A stretch of DNA of 64,000 nucleotides, taken from positions 1-64,000 of the forward strand of contig NZ_AUFC01000017.1 of assembly GCF_000426305.1 (NCBI RefSeq), written 5' to 3'. The notes below the pieces were generated by a model that saw only the letters and a program-made list of their open reading frames with translations, was not told the origin of the DNA and ran no database searches. This document shows positions 10,501-19,658 of this stretch, in pieces. The translations under genes and the position numbers were made by a program. The DNA comes from Anaerovorax odorimutans DSM 5092 (GTDB taxonomy: Bacteria; Bacillota; Clostridia; Peptostreptococcales; Anaerovoracaceae). The number at the start of each line of letters is the position of its first letter. The stretch's first letter is position 1.

Positions 10501-11082
10501 CTAGATTCTTTTAAGTGCCTGTTTTATGTATTCTTCTGTCGTTAAATTATCTTGAGTAATTCCTGAAATTGCAGTCATTGCCTCCGACTTACTATAGCCA
10601 AGTCCTAATAATGCATCTATAGCTTCTGACTTATTATCGCTTACAACAGCGTTCCTGGATTCATTATTTAATCCGCCTACTTCACCTAATTTGTCCTTTA
10701 ATTCTAATATAATCCTTTCAGCTGATTTTTTTCCTATACCATTAGCTCTTGTAAGACTAGCTGTATCCCCAAAAACTATAGCCTTCTTTACTTCTAAAAC
10801 AGGCATAATAGAAAGAATTGCCAAAGCTGCCTTTGCACCAACTCCACTAACAGTCATCAATTTCCTAAATAAATAAATAGCTTCCTTTTCAGGAAAACCA
10901 TAAATACTTACATCATCTTCTTTTATAATCATTGCCGTATATACTAAAATTTCTTCATCATGATTTGTTAAATAAATAGATGAATTGTCAGGAAGAAATA
11001 CCTCATAACCGATACCATTAGTTTCTACTACAACTCCTCCACCAAACTTCATTGTAACTTTACCTTTTATGTAATGAAACAT
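10501..11082 (-). CDS. ruvA: Holliday junction DNA-binding protein RuvA
   Basis: Binds the four-way junction and recruits RuvB. The 193-residue protein has the N-terminal OB fold ([20 protein letters not shown]), the helix-hairpin-helix pair ([17 protein letters not shown] and [22 protein letters not shown]) and the C-terminal RuvB-binding domain ([17 protein letters not shown]). It starts after GTGAGGT and is 6 bases downstream of ruvC. Confidence 0.96.
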   Translation of the reverse strand: MFHYIKGKVTMKFGGGVVVETNGIGYEVFLPDNSSIYLTNHDEEILVYTAMIIKEDDVSIYGFPEKEAIYLFRKLMTVSGVGAKAALAILSIMPVLEVKKAIVFGDTASLTRANGIGKKSAERIILELKDKLGEVGGLNNESRNAVVSDNKSEAIDALLGLGYSKSEAMTAISGITQDNLTTEEYIKQALKRI

Positions 11083-11088
11083 GCAAAT

Positions 11089-11586
11089 TTACCTCACATT
11101 TCTAAGTTTATTATTAAAACCTACTGAATGACCGTGACAAATGGCAGCTGCCAAAGCATCTGCCGTATCATCAGGTTTAGGTACTTCTTTTAAATGTAAT
11201 ATGGTTTTTACCATAGATTGAATTTGTTTTTTTTCAGCTCTACCATATCCAACTAAACCCTGTTTAATTTGAAGAGGAGTATATTCTGATATTTCAAGTC
11301 CTGAATTGGCACATGCAAGAATTGCAACCCCTCTGGCTTGACCTACTAAAATAGCAGTTTTAACGTTTGTATTAAAAAATAGCTCCTCAATAGATGCTTC
11401 ATCCGGCTCATGTTCACGAATAACTTCCATCAACTGAGTATATAAATGTTTTAATCTGTCCGGCATGTCCATAGATGCGCTTGTAGTAAGGGAACCATAA
11501 GAACAGACAGAATAATGATTTCCCTTCATTTCAATTATACCATAACCCAAAATAGCATAACCCGGATCTATCCCTAATATTTTCAT
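11089..11586 (-). CDS. ruvC: Holliday junction resolvase RuvC
   Basis: Endonuclease that cuts the junction processed by RuvAB. The 165-residue protein has the four acidic residues of the family, beginning with Asp7 in ILGIDPGYAILGYG, followed by EELFFNTNVKTAI and the C-terminal KPDDTADALAAAICH. The start has a weak upstream site (TTGAGT), unlike its downstream partners. It is the first gene of the ruvC-A-B block, and its upstream region is the 78-bp tandem repeat, so its promoter must lie in or beside that repeat. Confidence 0.96.
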   Translation of the reverse strand: MKILGIDPGYAILGYGIIEMKGNHYSVCSYGSLTTSASMDMPDRLKHLYTQLMEVIREHEPDEASIEELFFNTNVKTAILVGQARGVAILACANSGLEISEYTPLQIKQGLVGYGRAEKKQIQSMVKTILHLKEVPKPDDTADALAAAICHGHSVGFNNKLRNVR

Positions 11587-11615
11587 TTTAATTACTCAAC
11601 TTTCAAATTCTATAT

Positions 11616-12350
11616 ATTATAATATGACACAAGCTAATAAGTATATTTCAATGATTCTCTCCATACAGCAACGCTGTTTCAATCATACAAATCATTATAA
11701 CATGACACAAATTATCAAGCATGTTTCAATGATTCCTTCCTTGCAGCAACGCTGTCTTAATCATAGGAATCATTATAACATGACTCAAATTATCAAGCAT
11801 GTTTCAATGATTCCTTCCTTGCAGCAACGCTGTCTTAATCATAGGAATCATTATAACATGACACAAATTATCAAGCATGTTTCAATGATTCCTTCCTTGC
11901 AGCAACGCTGTCTTAATCATAGGAATCATTATAACATGACTCAAATTATCAAGCATGTTTCAATGATTCCTTCCTCTCAGCAACGCTGTCTTAATCATAG
12001 GAATCATTATAACATGACACAAATTATCAAGCATGTTTCAATAATTTCCTCCTCTCAGCAACGCTGCTTAAATCATAGAAATTATTATAACATAACACAA
12101 ATTATCAAGCATGTTTCAATGATTTCTCCCTTGCAGCAACGCTGTTTCAATCATAGAAATCATTATAACATGACACAAACTGACTAGCATGTTTCAATGA
12201 TTTCCACCTCTCAGCAACGCTGTTTCAATCATAGAAATCATTATAACATGACACAAACTGACTAGCATGTTTCAATGATTCCTTCCTTGCAGCAACGCTG
12301 TCTTAATCATAGAAATTATTATAACATAAATCATTTACTATGTCACAAAA
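11616..12350. repeat. Nine-copy 78-bp tandem repeat with covarying hairpin arms
   Basis: Nine full 78-bp units begin at 11616, 11694 and every 78 bases after that; a partial tenth starts at 12318. Each unit holds an outer stem such as AATGATTCC/GGAATCATT, an invariant inner CAGCAACGCTG (CAGC/GCTG), and a second weak stem AACATG/CATGTT. The arms differ between units but change together: AATGATTCC/GGAATCATT in units 2-5, AATAATTTC/GAAATTATT in unit 6, AATGATTTC/GAAATCATT in units 7 and 8. Unit 1 pairs over 7 bases and unit 9 is mismatched. Because 78 is divisible by three, a 187-codon open frame runs through the array, but it lacks a ribosome-binding site and I do not call it a gene. Confidence 0.95.
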
Positions 12351-12421
12351 CTTATTTATACCATATTATGTTACTTTTATCTTATCATTAAAAACGTATG
12401 TTTGTCTAGTAAAAATAATAA

Positions 12422-12449
12422 TTGCTAAATTATTTTACTATGATATAAT
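12422..12449 (+). promoter_or_regulatory. Candidate sigma-A promoter of argR
   Basis: TTGCTA at 12422-12427 and TATAAT at 12444-12449 are separated by 16 bases. They lie 47 bases upstream of the argR start. No clear ARG-box pair was identified by eye, although the region is AT-rich enough to hold one. Confidence 0.5.
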
Positions 12450-12496
12450 AAATATAAGTATACCTTTATATTTATTCGTTACAAAGGAGAATATCA

Positions 12497-12946
12497 ATGA
12501 GATATGCAAGACAAAATAAAATACTTGATATCATAAATAACCATGAAGTTGAAACCCAAGATAAACTAGTTTCTTTACTTAATAAGAATGGTTTTAAAGT
12601 AACTCAAGCAACCATTTCAAGAGATATTAAGGAACTACATTTAATTAAAACTCTTTCTTCCACGGGAAAATATATATATACTGTAGGAAAAAGCATGGAT
12701 CAGCCTATTTCTGATAGGTTTATCAAAATATTTAAAGAAACAATACAAACAGTAGTATCTTCAGGAAATATAGTACTTGTAAAAACTCTTAGCGGTTGCG
12801 GATCTGCTGCCGCCGAAGCTATCGACTCTTTAAATTTCCCAAATGTGATCGGCTCTATTGCAGGAGATAATACAATACTTCTTGTTATAAATGATCCTAT
12901 GAATGTGCCTGCATTAGTAAATAAATTTAATGAAATGATAAAGTAG
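12497..12946 (+). CDS. argR: Arginine repressor ArgR/AhrC
   Basis: Arginine-responsive DNA-binding regulator of arginine biosynthesis and catabolism. The 149-residue protein has the N-terminal winged helix (QDKLVSLLNKNGFKVTQATI and SRDIKELHL) and the C-terminal oligomerisation and arginine-binding domain (VKTLSGCGSAAAEAIDSL and GSIAGDNTILLV). It starts after AAAGGAGAAT. It is followed on the same strand by recN, an arrangement conserved across Clostridia and Bacilli, but a terminator at 12968 separates the two. Confidence 0.93.
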   Translation: MRYARQNKILDIINNHEVETQDKLVSLLNKNGFKVTQATISRDIKELHLIKTLSSTGKYIYTVGKSMDQPISDRFIKIFKETIQTVVSSGNIVLVKTLSGCGSAAAEAIDSLNFPNVIGSIAGDNTILLVINDPMNVPALVNKFNEMIK

Positions 12947-12967
12947 ATAATAGAATAAAACTGTGAT

Positions 12968-13003
12968 AAAATGAGTTTAATCCTTTGATTAAGCTCATTT
13001 TTA
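12968..13003 (+). terminator. Terminator after argR
   Basis: AAATGAGTTTAATC pairs with GATTAAGCTCATTT around a short loop with one G-T type pair, followed by Ts. It lies 22 bases after the argR stop. Confidence 0.7.
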
Positions 13004-13277
13004 CTATGTAAGAAATATGTAAATTAAAATTAGCCAAATAATCAAAGAAAGACTTTAATATAAGAATTGATAAATTTTATATTTTAAAATGCCAAATTAT
13101 AAAAATAAAAATATTTAATTTGCCCTTATATAAATAATATCATTTACGATAGAAAAATCACATTAGTAATTAGTAATTTTCAATTATTAAGAATAACTAA
13201 TATAATTTTTAATTTTGTAATTTATTTCTTAAATTAGCGAATAAAAAGATTTTCAAATACAATTAGGGAGGATACAA
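13004..13277 (+). other. AT-rich intergenic region upstream of recN
   Basis: Very AT-rich DNA without an open frame that has a ribosome-binding site. It presumably carries the recN promoter; no LexA/DinR box of the Firmicute type (GAACNNNNGTTC) was seen by eye. I see no RNA gene in it. Confidence 0.5.
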
Positions 13278-14915
13278 ATGATTTCTCATATAAAAATAAA
13301 AGATTTTGCAATAATAGATAATGTTGATATTGATTTTTATTCTGGTCTAAATATTATTACAGGAGAAACCGGTTCAGGGAAATCCATAATTATTGAAGCA
13401 ATAAGCCTTGCTTTAGGAAGTAGAGCAGACACCACCTTTGTACGATCAGGTAAAGAAAAAGCTATTATCCAGCTTATTGTAGAAGAAGATAAAAAAGAAT
13501 ACATAATTACAAGGGAAGTCTTTGCTGCCGGAAAAAGTATATGCAAAGTTAATGATGAAATTGTATCCGTTTCTTATTTAAATAAACTTTGTAAAAAAAT
13601 AGTTGATATTCATGGTCAATATGACAATCAATCTCTGTTAAATCCTGAGTATCATCTTTCATTAATAGATAAATATGGTTCAGATATTATTGATCCTGTA
13701 AAAGATAAAGTTGCAGTACTTTATGAAGAATATACAAATATTAATAACAAGCTTAACTCTTTATTAAAAAATGCAGCAGAATCGGAGAGAAAAAGAGATT
13801 TCATGCAATTTGAATTACAAGAAATCGAATCAGTAAATCCCTATATAGGTGAAGATGAAGAATTATCCTCAGATTTACTCATTTTACAAAATAGTGAAAA
13901 AATATATCAGAATTTATCATCTGCATATGAAATAATTTATGAAAATTCTCCTTCTGCTTTTGAGGGACTTGGAAAAAGTATACACTTACTACAAGAAATA
14001 TCTGACTATTCTAAGGATTTATCAAAATTAACGGAAAGCTTTTCTGACAACTATTATAAATTTGAAGATTTAATTAAAGATATAAGAAAAGAAAAAGAAT
14101 CTATTTCATTTTCTTCAGAAAATTTGGATGAAACTATTAATCGTCTGAATTCACTAGATACTTTAAAGCGTAAATATGGGGGTTCTATTGAAAAAGTACT
14201 AAAGTACAAAGAAAACCTTATATCTAATATTAATAATATAGAAAATATAGATGTATTAAGAGAAGAATTATCAGCCAAATTAAAGAATTGTCATGAGAAG
14301 CTCCAAAAACATAGTGAAAAACTTACATCATTAAGAAAGCAAATTTCTGAGAAAATTGAGAAAAAAATTAATAATGAATTAAAAGAATTAAATTTTAACC
14401 ATGCAGCTCTATCAATAGAATTTAATGATAACAAGGAAAATGGTAAAATTAATTTTAGTTCAAATGGTACAGATACAGTTGAATTTTTAATTATAACTAA
14501 TCTTGGCGAAACTCCTAAACCACTTGCTAAAATTGCATCAGGAGGTGAAATCTCGAGGATTATGTTGGCGTTTAAATCTATAACTTGTGATTATGATAAT
14601 ATACCAAGCATGATCTTTGATGAAATTGACAACGGTATAAGTGGAATTACTGCTAGTATAGTAGGTAAAAAACTTCGACAAATAAGTAAAAATCATCAAG
14701 TTATATGTATTACTCATCTTCCTCAAATAGCTTCTTTTAGTGATCATCATTATAAGATACAAAAAATATTTGATGAAAAATCAACTTATACTGATATAAT
14801 TTCTTTATCCTATGATGAAAAGATAAAAGAAATTGCAAGATTACTCGGCGGAACAAATATAACCGATACTACTCTAAAAAGTGCTGAAGAATTAATAAAA
14901 TTATCCATTCAATAA
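13278..14915 (+). CDS. recN: DNA repair protein RecN
   Basis: SMC-like ATPase that acts early at double-strand breaks. The 545-residue protein has the N-terminal Walker A (NIITGETGSGKSIIIEAI), the family segment KKIVDIHGQYDNQSLL, a central coiled coil rich in Lys, Glu and Leu (about 150-370), and the C-terminal signature and Walker B (IASGGEISRIMLAFKS, then SMIFDEIDNGISG). It starts after TTAGGGAGGA. It converges on aroK. Confidence 0.95.
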   Translation: MISHIKIKDFAIIDNVDIDFYSGLNIITGETGSGKSIIIEAISLALGSRADTTFVRSGKEKAIIQLIVEEDKKEYIITREVFAAGKSICKVNDEIVSVSYLNKLCKKIVDIHGQYDNQSLLNPEYHLSLIDKYGSDIIDPVKDKVAVLYEEYTNINNKLNSLLKNAAESERKRDFMQFELQEIESVNPYIGEDEELSSDLLILQNSEKIYQNLSSAYEIIYENSPSAFEGLGKSIHLLQEISDYSKDLSKLTESFSDNYYKFEDLIKDIRKEKESISFSSENLDETINRLNSLDTLKRKYGGSIEKVLKYKENLISNINNIENIDVLREELSAKLKNCHEKLQKHSEKLTSLRKQISEKIEKKINNELKELNFNHAALSIEFNDNKENGKINFSSNGTDTVEFLIITNLGETPKPLAKIASGGEISRIMLAFKSITCDYDNIPSMIFDEIDNGISGITASIVGKKLRQISKNHQVICITHLPQIASFSDHHYKIQKIFDEKSTYTDIISLSYDEKIKEIARLLGGTNITDTTLKSAEELIKLSIQ

Positions 14916-14921
14916 TTAAAT

Positions 14922-15027
14922 ATAAAGACTATCAAAATAAATTTATTTATATGATATGCTTCTCCTTATGAGAAATAGTTATTACAAAACTATCATAAAT
15001 AGAACAGATTAATTACGATAGTCTTTA
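14922..15027. terminator. Long inverted repeat between convergent recN and aroK
   Basis: TAAAGACTATC at 14923 is inverted as GATAGTCTTTA ending at 15027, with an 80-base interior that holds a second small palindrome (TTCTCCTTATGAGAA). A run of Ts follows on either strand. It fits a shared terminator or a small mobile-like hairpin. Confidence 0.45.
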
Positions 15028-15041
15028 TTATCTTTATTTTA

Positions 15042-15539
15042 TTACAGTTTTACTACCTTAATAATTTCTAAAATTACTTCTTCAACATTTTTATCTTCGC
15101 CATTAATAATAAATTCTGCATATTTTTCATATAGAGGAATTCTTCGTTCATATATATCTTTAACAGTCTCTCCTTTAGCCATTGTAATTCCTCTTGTGCT
15201 AATATTATCTAATCTCATATTTATTGTCTCAAGGCTAAGTTTTATATAAACAATTTTGCCATCCTGTTTTAAATTCAGCATTGCATTAGGATAATAAACT
15301 GCACTACCTCCTGTAGAAATAACTGTATTGCTCACTTTAAGATCAGAGAGAATTCTTTCTTCAGCTTTTTTAAAGTAATCATTTCCTTTTTCATTTATTA
15401 AATCTTGTAGTAGACAATTTTCTTTCTCCTGTATTAACAAATCTGTATCTACAAAAGACTTTCCCAATGTTTTTGCTAATATTACACCCACTGTACTTTT
15501 TCCACATGCGGGCATACCAATTAACACAATATTTTCCAA
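15042..15539 (-). CDS. aroK: Shikimate kinase
   Basis: Phosphorylates shikimate in the pathway to chorismate and the aromatic amino acids. The 165-residue protein has Walker A (IGMPACGKSTVG), the shikimate-binding FVDTD, and the STGGSAVYYP motif. The start codon is TTG at 15539, preceded by AGAGGGGG; no in-frame ATG lies near. It stands without other aro genes. Confidence 0.9.
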   Translation of the reverse strand: MENIVLIGMPACGKSTVGVILAKTLGKSFVDTDLLIQEKENCLLQDLINEKGNDYFKKAEERILSDLKVSNTVISTGGSAVYYPNAMLNLKQDGKIVYIKLSLETINMRLDNISTRGITMAKGETVKDIYERRIPLYEKYAEFIINGEDKNVEEVILEIIKVVKL

Positions 15540-15633
15540 TTAACCCCCTCTTTCTTTTAAAACCATTCTTTAAACAATTTAATACCTTGAACTCAATTTA
15601 ATTTATAGCGTTTAACACATAATCAATTTAAAC

Positions 15634-15661
15634 TTAAAAAAGCAGGGCTAAAACCCTGCTC
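15634..15661 (-). terminator. Terminator after ispH-rpsA
   Basis: On the minus strand AGCAGGGTTTTAGCCCTGCT folds into an 8-bp stem followed by TTTTTT. It lies 17 bases after the stop of the IspH-S1 gene. Confidence 0.9.
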
Positions 15662-15677
15662 AATTATTTATATATTA

Positions 15678-17654
15678 CTATTCTGCTTCAGCAGAATCTG
15701 CTGCTTCTTCGTTTACAGAATTATCAGCTGTAGGTGGCTCAAGAGTTTCTTTTATACTTAAGCTAATTCTTTTTCTTTCTTTATCAATTTCAAGAATTTT
15801 AGCTGATACTATTTGTCCAACTGAAATTTCATCAGAAATATTAGTAACACGCTTGTACGCTATTTCAGAAATATGAACAAGACCATCAAGTCCCGGTTCA
15901 AGCTCTACAAATGCACCATAATCCTTAATTTGAACTACTTTACCTGAAATAACCTGTCCAACTTGATAGTTTTCATCGATAACTGACCATGGCTCTGGTT
16001 TATTCTGTTTTAAGCCCAATGAAATTTTACCTTTTTCAGTATTCATTGAAAGAATTTTTACATCTATTTTTTCACCAATTTTTAATGCTTCCTGTGGGTG
16101 CTTTAACTTACCCCAAGAAATTTCAGAAATGTGAAGCAATCCGTCAATTCCACCTATGTCTACAAATGCACCATAATCAGTAAACCTCATTACGGTACCT
16201 GTAACAACGTCACCTACATTTAGTGCATTCCAAATTTCCTCTACTTTTTTCTGTCTTTCTTCAGTTAAGTATGCTTTATGAGAAAATACAGCTTTATTTC
16301 TCTTCTGGTCAACCCTAGTAACTCTTACTGGTAATGTTTTCCCAACAAATTCTTCAGCATTTTCAACAAATTTGTCAGATAGCTGTGATAATGGTATAAA
16401 ACCGGAAACTTCCTTATAAACAGCAATTACGCCGCCTTTAACCTCTTTAATTACTTTGGCATCAACAAATGATTTATCTTCAAGAGCAGTATTAATTTCT
16501 TCCCAATGTTCGTTTACTTCAAGCTTTTTCTTAGAAAGAAGTATATTTCCATCTCCATCATCAGTCTTTAATACTTTTGCTTGAACTTCGTCGCCTTCCT
16601 TAAATAAATCAGTTAATTTTTGATCTCCCTCCAATGTCATCTCATCTCTTGGAATGATACCGTCTTTTTTGCAGCCAAGGTTAACTACAACCTCTCTGTC
16701 AGAAACTTGTATAACTTCACCTGTTATAATTTCTCCGCTGCGTGGCAATCTTAAGGACTTCTCAATTTCATCCATTAATTCATGCATTAAATTTTTTTCG
16801 TTGTTTTCAGTGTTAACTTCACTCATGGTAGCAATAACCTCCTTAATTATACGTTCAGGTGTAGATGCACCTGCCGCAACTCCTATTCTATTACATTTTT
16901 CGACTTCTTTCAATGGTAAATCTTCCTTATTTTCAACAAAATACGTTTTTCCGCAATATTTTTTTGAAATAGAATATAATTTCTTACTATTAGAGCTATG
17001 ATTGCCACCAATAATTATCATAATATCCGATTTTTTAGCAATTTCCATGCAACTTTTTTGACGTTCTGTAGTAGCATTACATATAGTATTATATACTTTT
17101 ACCATTTCTTTATTTTTTTCAAAGTAATTAACAATTTCATCAAAACATTCTTTCGTTATAGTAGTTTGTGCCACTATACAAAGATTATCCTCATTAACTT
17201 CCATAGCTTCTTTTAATGATTCTACAATATAAGCTTTATTATCACACCAACCATTGATTCCAACTACTTCAGGGTGTTCTTTATTTCCAATAACTACTAC
17301 ATTTTGTCCTTGATTTTTAGCTTCATGAACAAGTTCATGTATCCTTCTTACAAAAGGACAAGTAGCATCTATAACTTCTAATCCCATATCCTCAGAAATT
17401 TCATAAAATTTTTTAGGTTCTCCATGGGATCTTACAATAACCAAATCGCCTTTTTCTGCTTCATGCGGTTTAGATATAATTCCAACTCCTTTTTCAAGAA
17501 GCTCATCAGTTACTGCTTTATTATGAATTAAAGGCCCACATGTATAAATTCTTCTTTCTGTGCCTTGATACTTTTTAATTATGCTTTCCGTTTTTTTTAT
17601 GGCTTCTCTAACACCAAAACAAAATCCCGAATGTTTCGCTAACTTAATCTCCAT
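15678..17654 (-). CDS. ispH: IspH (HMB-PP reductase) fused to ribosomal protein S1
   Basis: A 658-residue two-part protein. Residues 1 to about 280 are IspH, the iron-sulphur enzyme that makes IPP and DMAPP in the last step of the MEP pathway; the cluster cysteines are in HSGFCFGVREA (Cys12), DATCPFV and CNATTERQ. From about residue 300 follow four S1 RNA-binding repeats and an acidic Glu/Ala-rich tail, as in ribosomal protein S1. The same fusion is widespread in Clostridia, so this is a known arrangement, not a sequencing artefact. It starts after AATAGGT, three bases from rarA, and ends at a strong terminator. Confidence 0.95.
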   Translation of the reverse strand: MEIKLAKHSGFCFGVREAIKKTESIIKKYQGTERRIYTCGPLIHNKAVTDELLEKGVGIISKPHEAEKGDLVIVRSHGEPKKFYEISEDMGLEVIDATCPFVRRIHELVHEAKNQGQNVVVIGNKEHPEVVGINGWCDNKAYIVESLKEAMEVNEDNLCIVAQTTITKECFDEIVNYFEKNKEMVKVYNTICNATTERQKSCMEIAKKSDIMIIIGGNHSSNSKKLYSISKKYCGKTYFVENKEDLPLKEVEKCNRIGVAAGASTPERIIKEVIATMSEVNTENNEKNLMHELMDEIEKSLRLPRSGEIITGEVIQVSDREVVVNLGCKKDGIIPRDEMTLEGDQKLTDLFKEGDEVQAKVLKTDDGDGNILLSKKKLEVNEHWEEINTALEDKSFVDAKVIKEVKGGVIAVYKEVSGFIPLSQLSDKFVENAEEFVGKTLPVRVTRVDQKRNKAVFSHKAYLTEERQKKVEEIWNALNVGDVVTGTVMRFTDYGAFVDIGGIDGLLHISEISWGKLKHPQEALKIGEKIDVKILSMNTEKGKISLGLKQNKPEPWSVIDENYQVGQVISGKVVQIKDYGAFVELEPGLDGLVHISEIAYKRVTNISDEISVGQIVSAKILEIDKERKRISLSIKETLEPPTADNSVNEEAADSAEAE

Positions 17655-17657
17655 CGT

Positions 17658-18926
17658 TTACCTATTAAGGCTGTCTAAAAACCTTTTAAAAGCTCCTTCC
17701 TTTCCATTTTCTGTTGGTTCATAATATTTAACCTTTTCCTTATATAAATTATCAGGTAAATATTGCTGCTTTACATATCCTCCAAATGAATGAGGATATT
17801 TATAATCTATACCTATTCCACGTTTTTGGGCACCGGAATAATGTGAATCTTTTAAATGCTGCGGTATATCATCAATATTTTTTTTATGCAAATCCGATAC
17901 AGCTTTTTCAAGTGCTACATATGACGCATTGGATTTTGGACATGAAGATAGTAATATAACTGCTTGTGCAAGGTTAATTCTTGCTTCGGGAAGGCCAACA
18001 ATCATAGCAGCTTGTACACAGCTTGTTACTACAGTAACGGCATTAGGATAAGCCATTCCCACATCTTCACTGGCCATAACTAATAATCTCCTGCCAATTG
18101 TTTGAACATCCGCACCTCCATCTATTAATCTTGCTAAATAATGAATAGATGCATCAGGATCACTACCTCGTACAGATTTTTGCAATGCAGATAGTAAATT
18201 ATACTTATCTTCACCTCTATCATAAAATGTAGTTTGTCGCTGCATGGCTTCTCCTACGATAGATTTATCAATTTTAACTTCACTTTTAATATTTTCTCCG
18301 ATAAATCCCAACGTATCCAATGCTATTCTTGCATCTCCGCTGCTCATATCTGCAAGAATTTTAATTGCTTCCTCATCCCATTTCAGTTTACGCTTCCCTA
18401 AGCCTTTTTCATCATCCGAAAGAGCATGTATTAAGAGGTTATATATACTGTCTTTATCTAGTTTTTTAAATTCTAAGATTGTCCCAACTCTGCTCAATAT
18501 TGCATTATTTACAGCAAAATATGGATTTTCAGTGGTACTCCCAATAAATTTAATAACTCCTTCTTCCAATGCTTTTAAAAGGGAATCTTGCTGTAACTTA
18601 TTCCATCTATGAAATTCGTCTACATAAAGATATGTAGTTTCTTTTTGAAGGCCAAAAAATTTTAATTTCGTTTTATCAATGATCTCTTTTAATTCCTTTA
18701 TCCCTGTTGTGGTTGCATTTAACTCATAGAAGTCTGCATCCATTTCTTTTGCAATTATTCTTGCAAGAGTTGTTTTTCCTGTACCCGATGGTCCAAAAAA
18801 AATTGCAGAATCAAAGGTTTTATTTTTAATTGCATTATAAAATAGGGAATCTTTATACATAAAGTGTCTTTGTCCTACAAAATCATCTAAAGATTCCGGT
18901 CTCATTCTTGTAGATAAAGGTATCAT
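17658..18926 (-). CDS. rarA: Replication-associated recombination protein RarA (MgsA)
   Basis: AAA+ ATPase related to clamp loaders and RuvB that acts at stalled replication forks. The 422-residue protein has Walker A FFGPSGTGKTTLARI, Walker B TYLYVDEFHRWN, sensor GSTTENPYF, and the C-terminal tetramerisation region with GVGMAYPNA-like and YKYPHSFGGYV segments. I chose the ATG at 18926 after AAAGGAAATATA; the TTG five codons upstream lies inside that site. It is probably cotranscribed with ispH-rpsA. Confidence 0.92.
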   Translation of the reverse strand: MIPLSTRMRPESLDDFVGQRHFMYKDSLFYNAIKNKTFDSAIFFGPSGTGKTTLARIIAKEMDADFYELNATTTGIKELKEIIDKTKLKFFGLQKETTYLYVDEFHRWNKLQQDSLLKALEEGVIKFIGSTTENPYFAVNNAILSRVGTILEFKKLDKDSIYNLLIHALSDDEKGLGKRKLKWDEEAIKILADMSSGDARIALDTLGFIGENIKSEVKIDKSIVGEAMQRQTTFYDRGEDKYNLLSALQKSVRGSDPDASIHYLARLIDGGADVQTIGRRLLVMASEDVGMAYPNAVTVVTSCVQAAMIVGLPEARINLAQAVILLSSCPKSNASYVALEKAVSDLHKKNIDDIPQHLKDSHYSGAQKRGIGIDYKYPHSFGGYVKQQYLPDNLYKEKVKYYEPTENGKEGAFKRFLDSLNR

Positions 18927-18947
18927 TATATTTCCTTTCAATTATTT

Positions 18948-19577
18948 TTAAATAATAGTTTTCATATCTATAATAAAGACATCTATAGCACTATTTGATA
19001 CAATATTAGCGGCTTCTTTTGCTTTATCCTTACTATCATATGTATTTCCTAATACGCGGTAGCTTCCACCGCTCTCAAATACATATGCATTAATTCCTTG
19101 CGAAGTAAGTTCTTTAACTCTATTGCTTGCCCCTTCTTTTGACTCAAAATTACCAAATTGCAAAGAATATGCACCATCACTGCTTGTATTGTCTTTAGTA
19201 TCATTTTCTTTATTACTTGTTTCAGTACTTTCTTTATCTTTTTCAGTACTATCTTTACTTGCTGTTGCTTTATCATCTGTTGTTTTTTCATTGGAATCAT
19301 CGTTAGATTTGTCTAAATCCTTTACTTCTTGCTTGTCAATAATAACACTTGGTAAACTGGTTATAGTATTTATTCCTGAATCAGTAGTATTATCAGATTC
19401 CTTTGTAACTTCATTATCAGATTCGACTTTTTGACCATTTAAGAAATAAGGATATATTATATATTTTGTTCCTGCATATCCTGTTACCACAGCAAATATT
19501 ATAATTATAATAAGTATTGAAAAATTAGTTTGATTCCTTCTGTAGCCTCTGGCATAACGCCTGTTATTTCTTCTCAT
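18948..19577 (-). CDS. Membrane-anchored SPOR-domain protein
   Basis: A 209-residue bitopic protein. A basic Arg/Asn-rich N-terminus (1-18) precedes one membrane helix (about 20-45), then a low-complexity linker of Ser, Thr, Asp, Glu and Lys (about 55-130), and a C-terminal SPOR domain (YSLQFGNFESKEGASNRVKE to the end). SPOR domains bind glycan strands stripped of stem peptides, found at septa. The role is therefore probably division or sporulation related. It starts after AAAAGAGGGGAT and precedes rarA by 21 bases. Confidence 0.8.
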   Translation of the reverse strand: MRRNNRRYARGYRRNQTNFSILIIIIIFAVVTGYAGTKYIIYPYFLNGQKVESDNEVTKESDNTTDSGINTITSLPSVIIDKQEVKDLDKSNDDSNEKTTDDKATASKDSTEKDKESTETSNKENDTKDNTSSDGAYSLQFGNFESKEGASNRVKELTSQGINAYVFESGGSYRVLGNTYDSKDKAKEAANIVSNSAIDVFIIDMKTII

Positions 19578-19658
19578 TTTTATCCCCTCTTTTCATAGCA
19601 TTTTTAATCTATCAAAGTATCTCATATAGCTATGTTTATTCAGAGAAGATCAAATTTA

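Noticed and set aside
11624-12187. 187-residue repeat protein on the plus strand
   Set aside because: The frame is open only because the 78-bp period is divisible by three; it has no ribosome-binding site, and the pattern of change preserves pairing rather than codons.
11616-12350. CRISPR array
   Set aside because: The minus strand holds ATTGAAAC-like sequence as in some CRISPR repeats, but all 78 bases of each unit are conserved, with no unique spacers, and no cas genes are present.
15678-17654. IspH-S1 fusion as an assembly artefact
   Set aside because: The same fusion is well known in Clostridia and the reading frame and domain order are regular.
19049-19300. 83-residue basic ORF on the minus strand
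   Set aside because: It is another frame of the low-complexity linker of the SPOR-domain gene.
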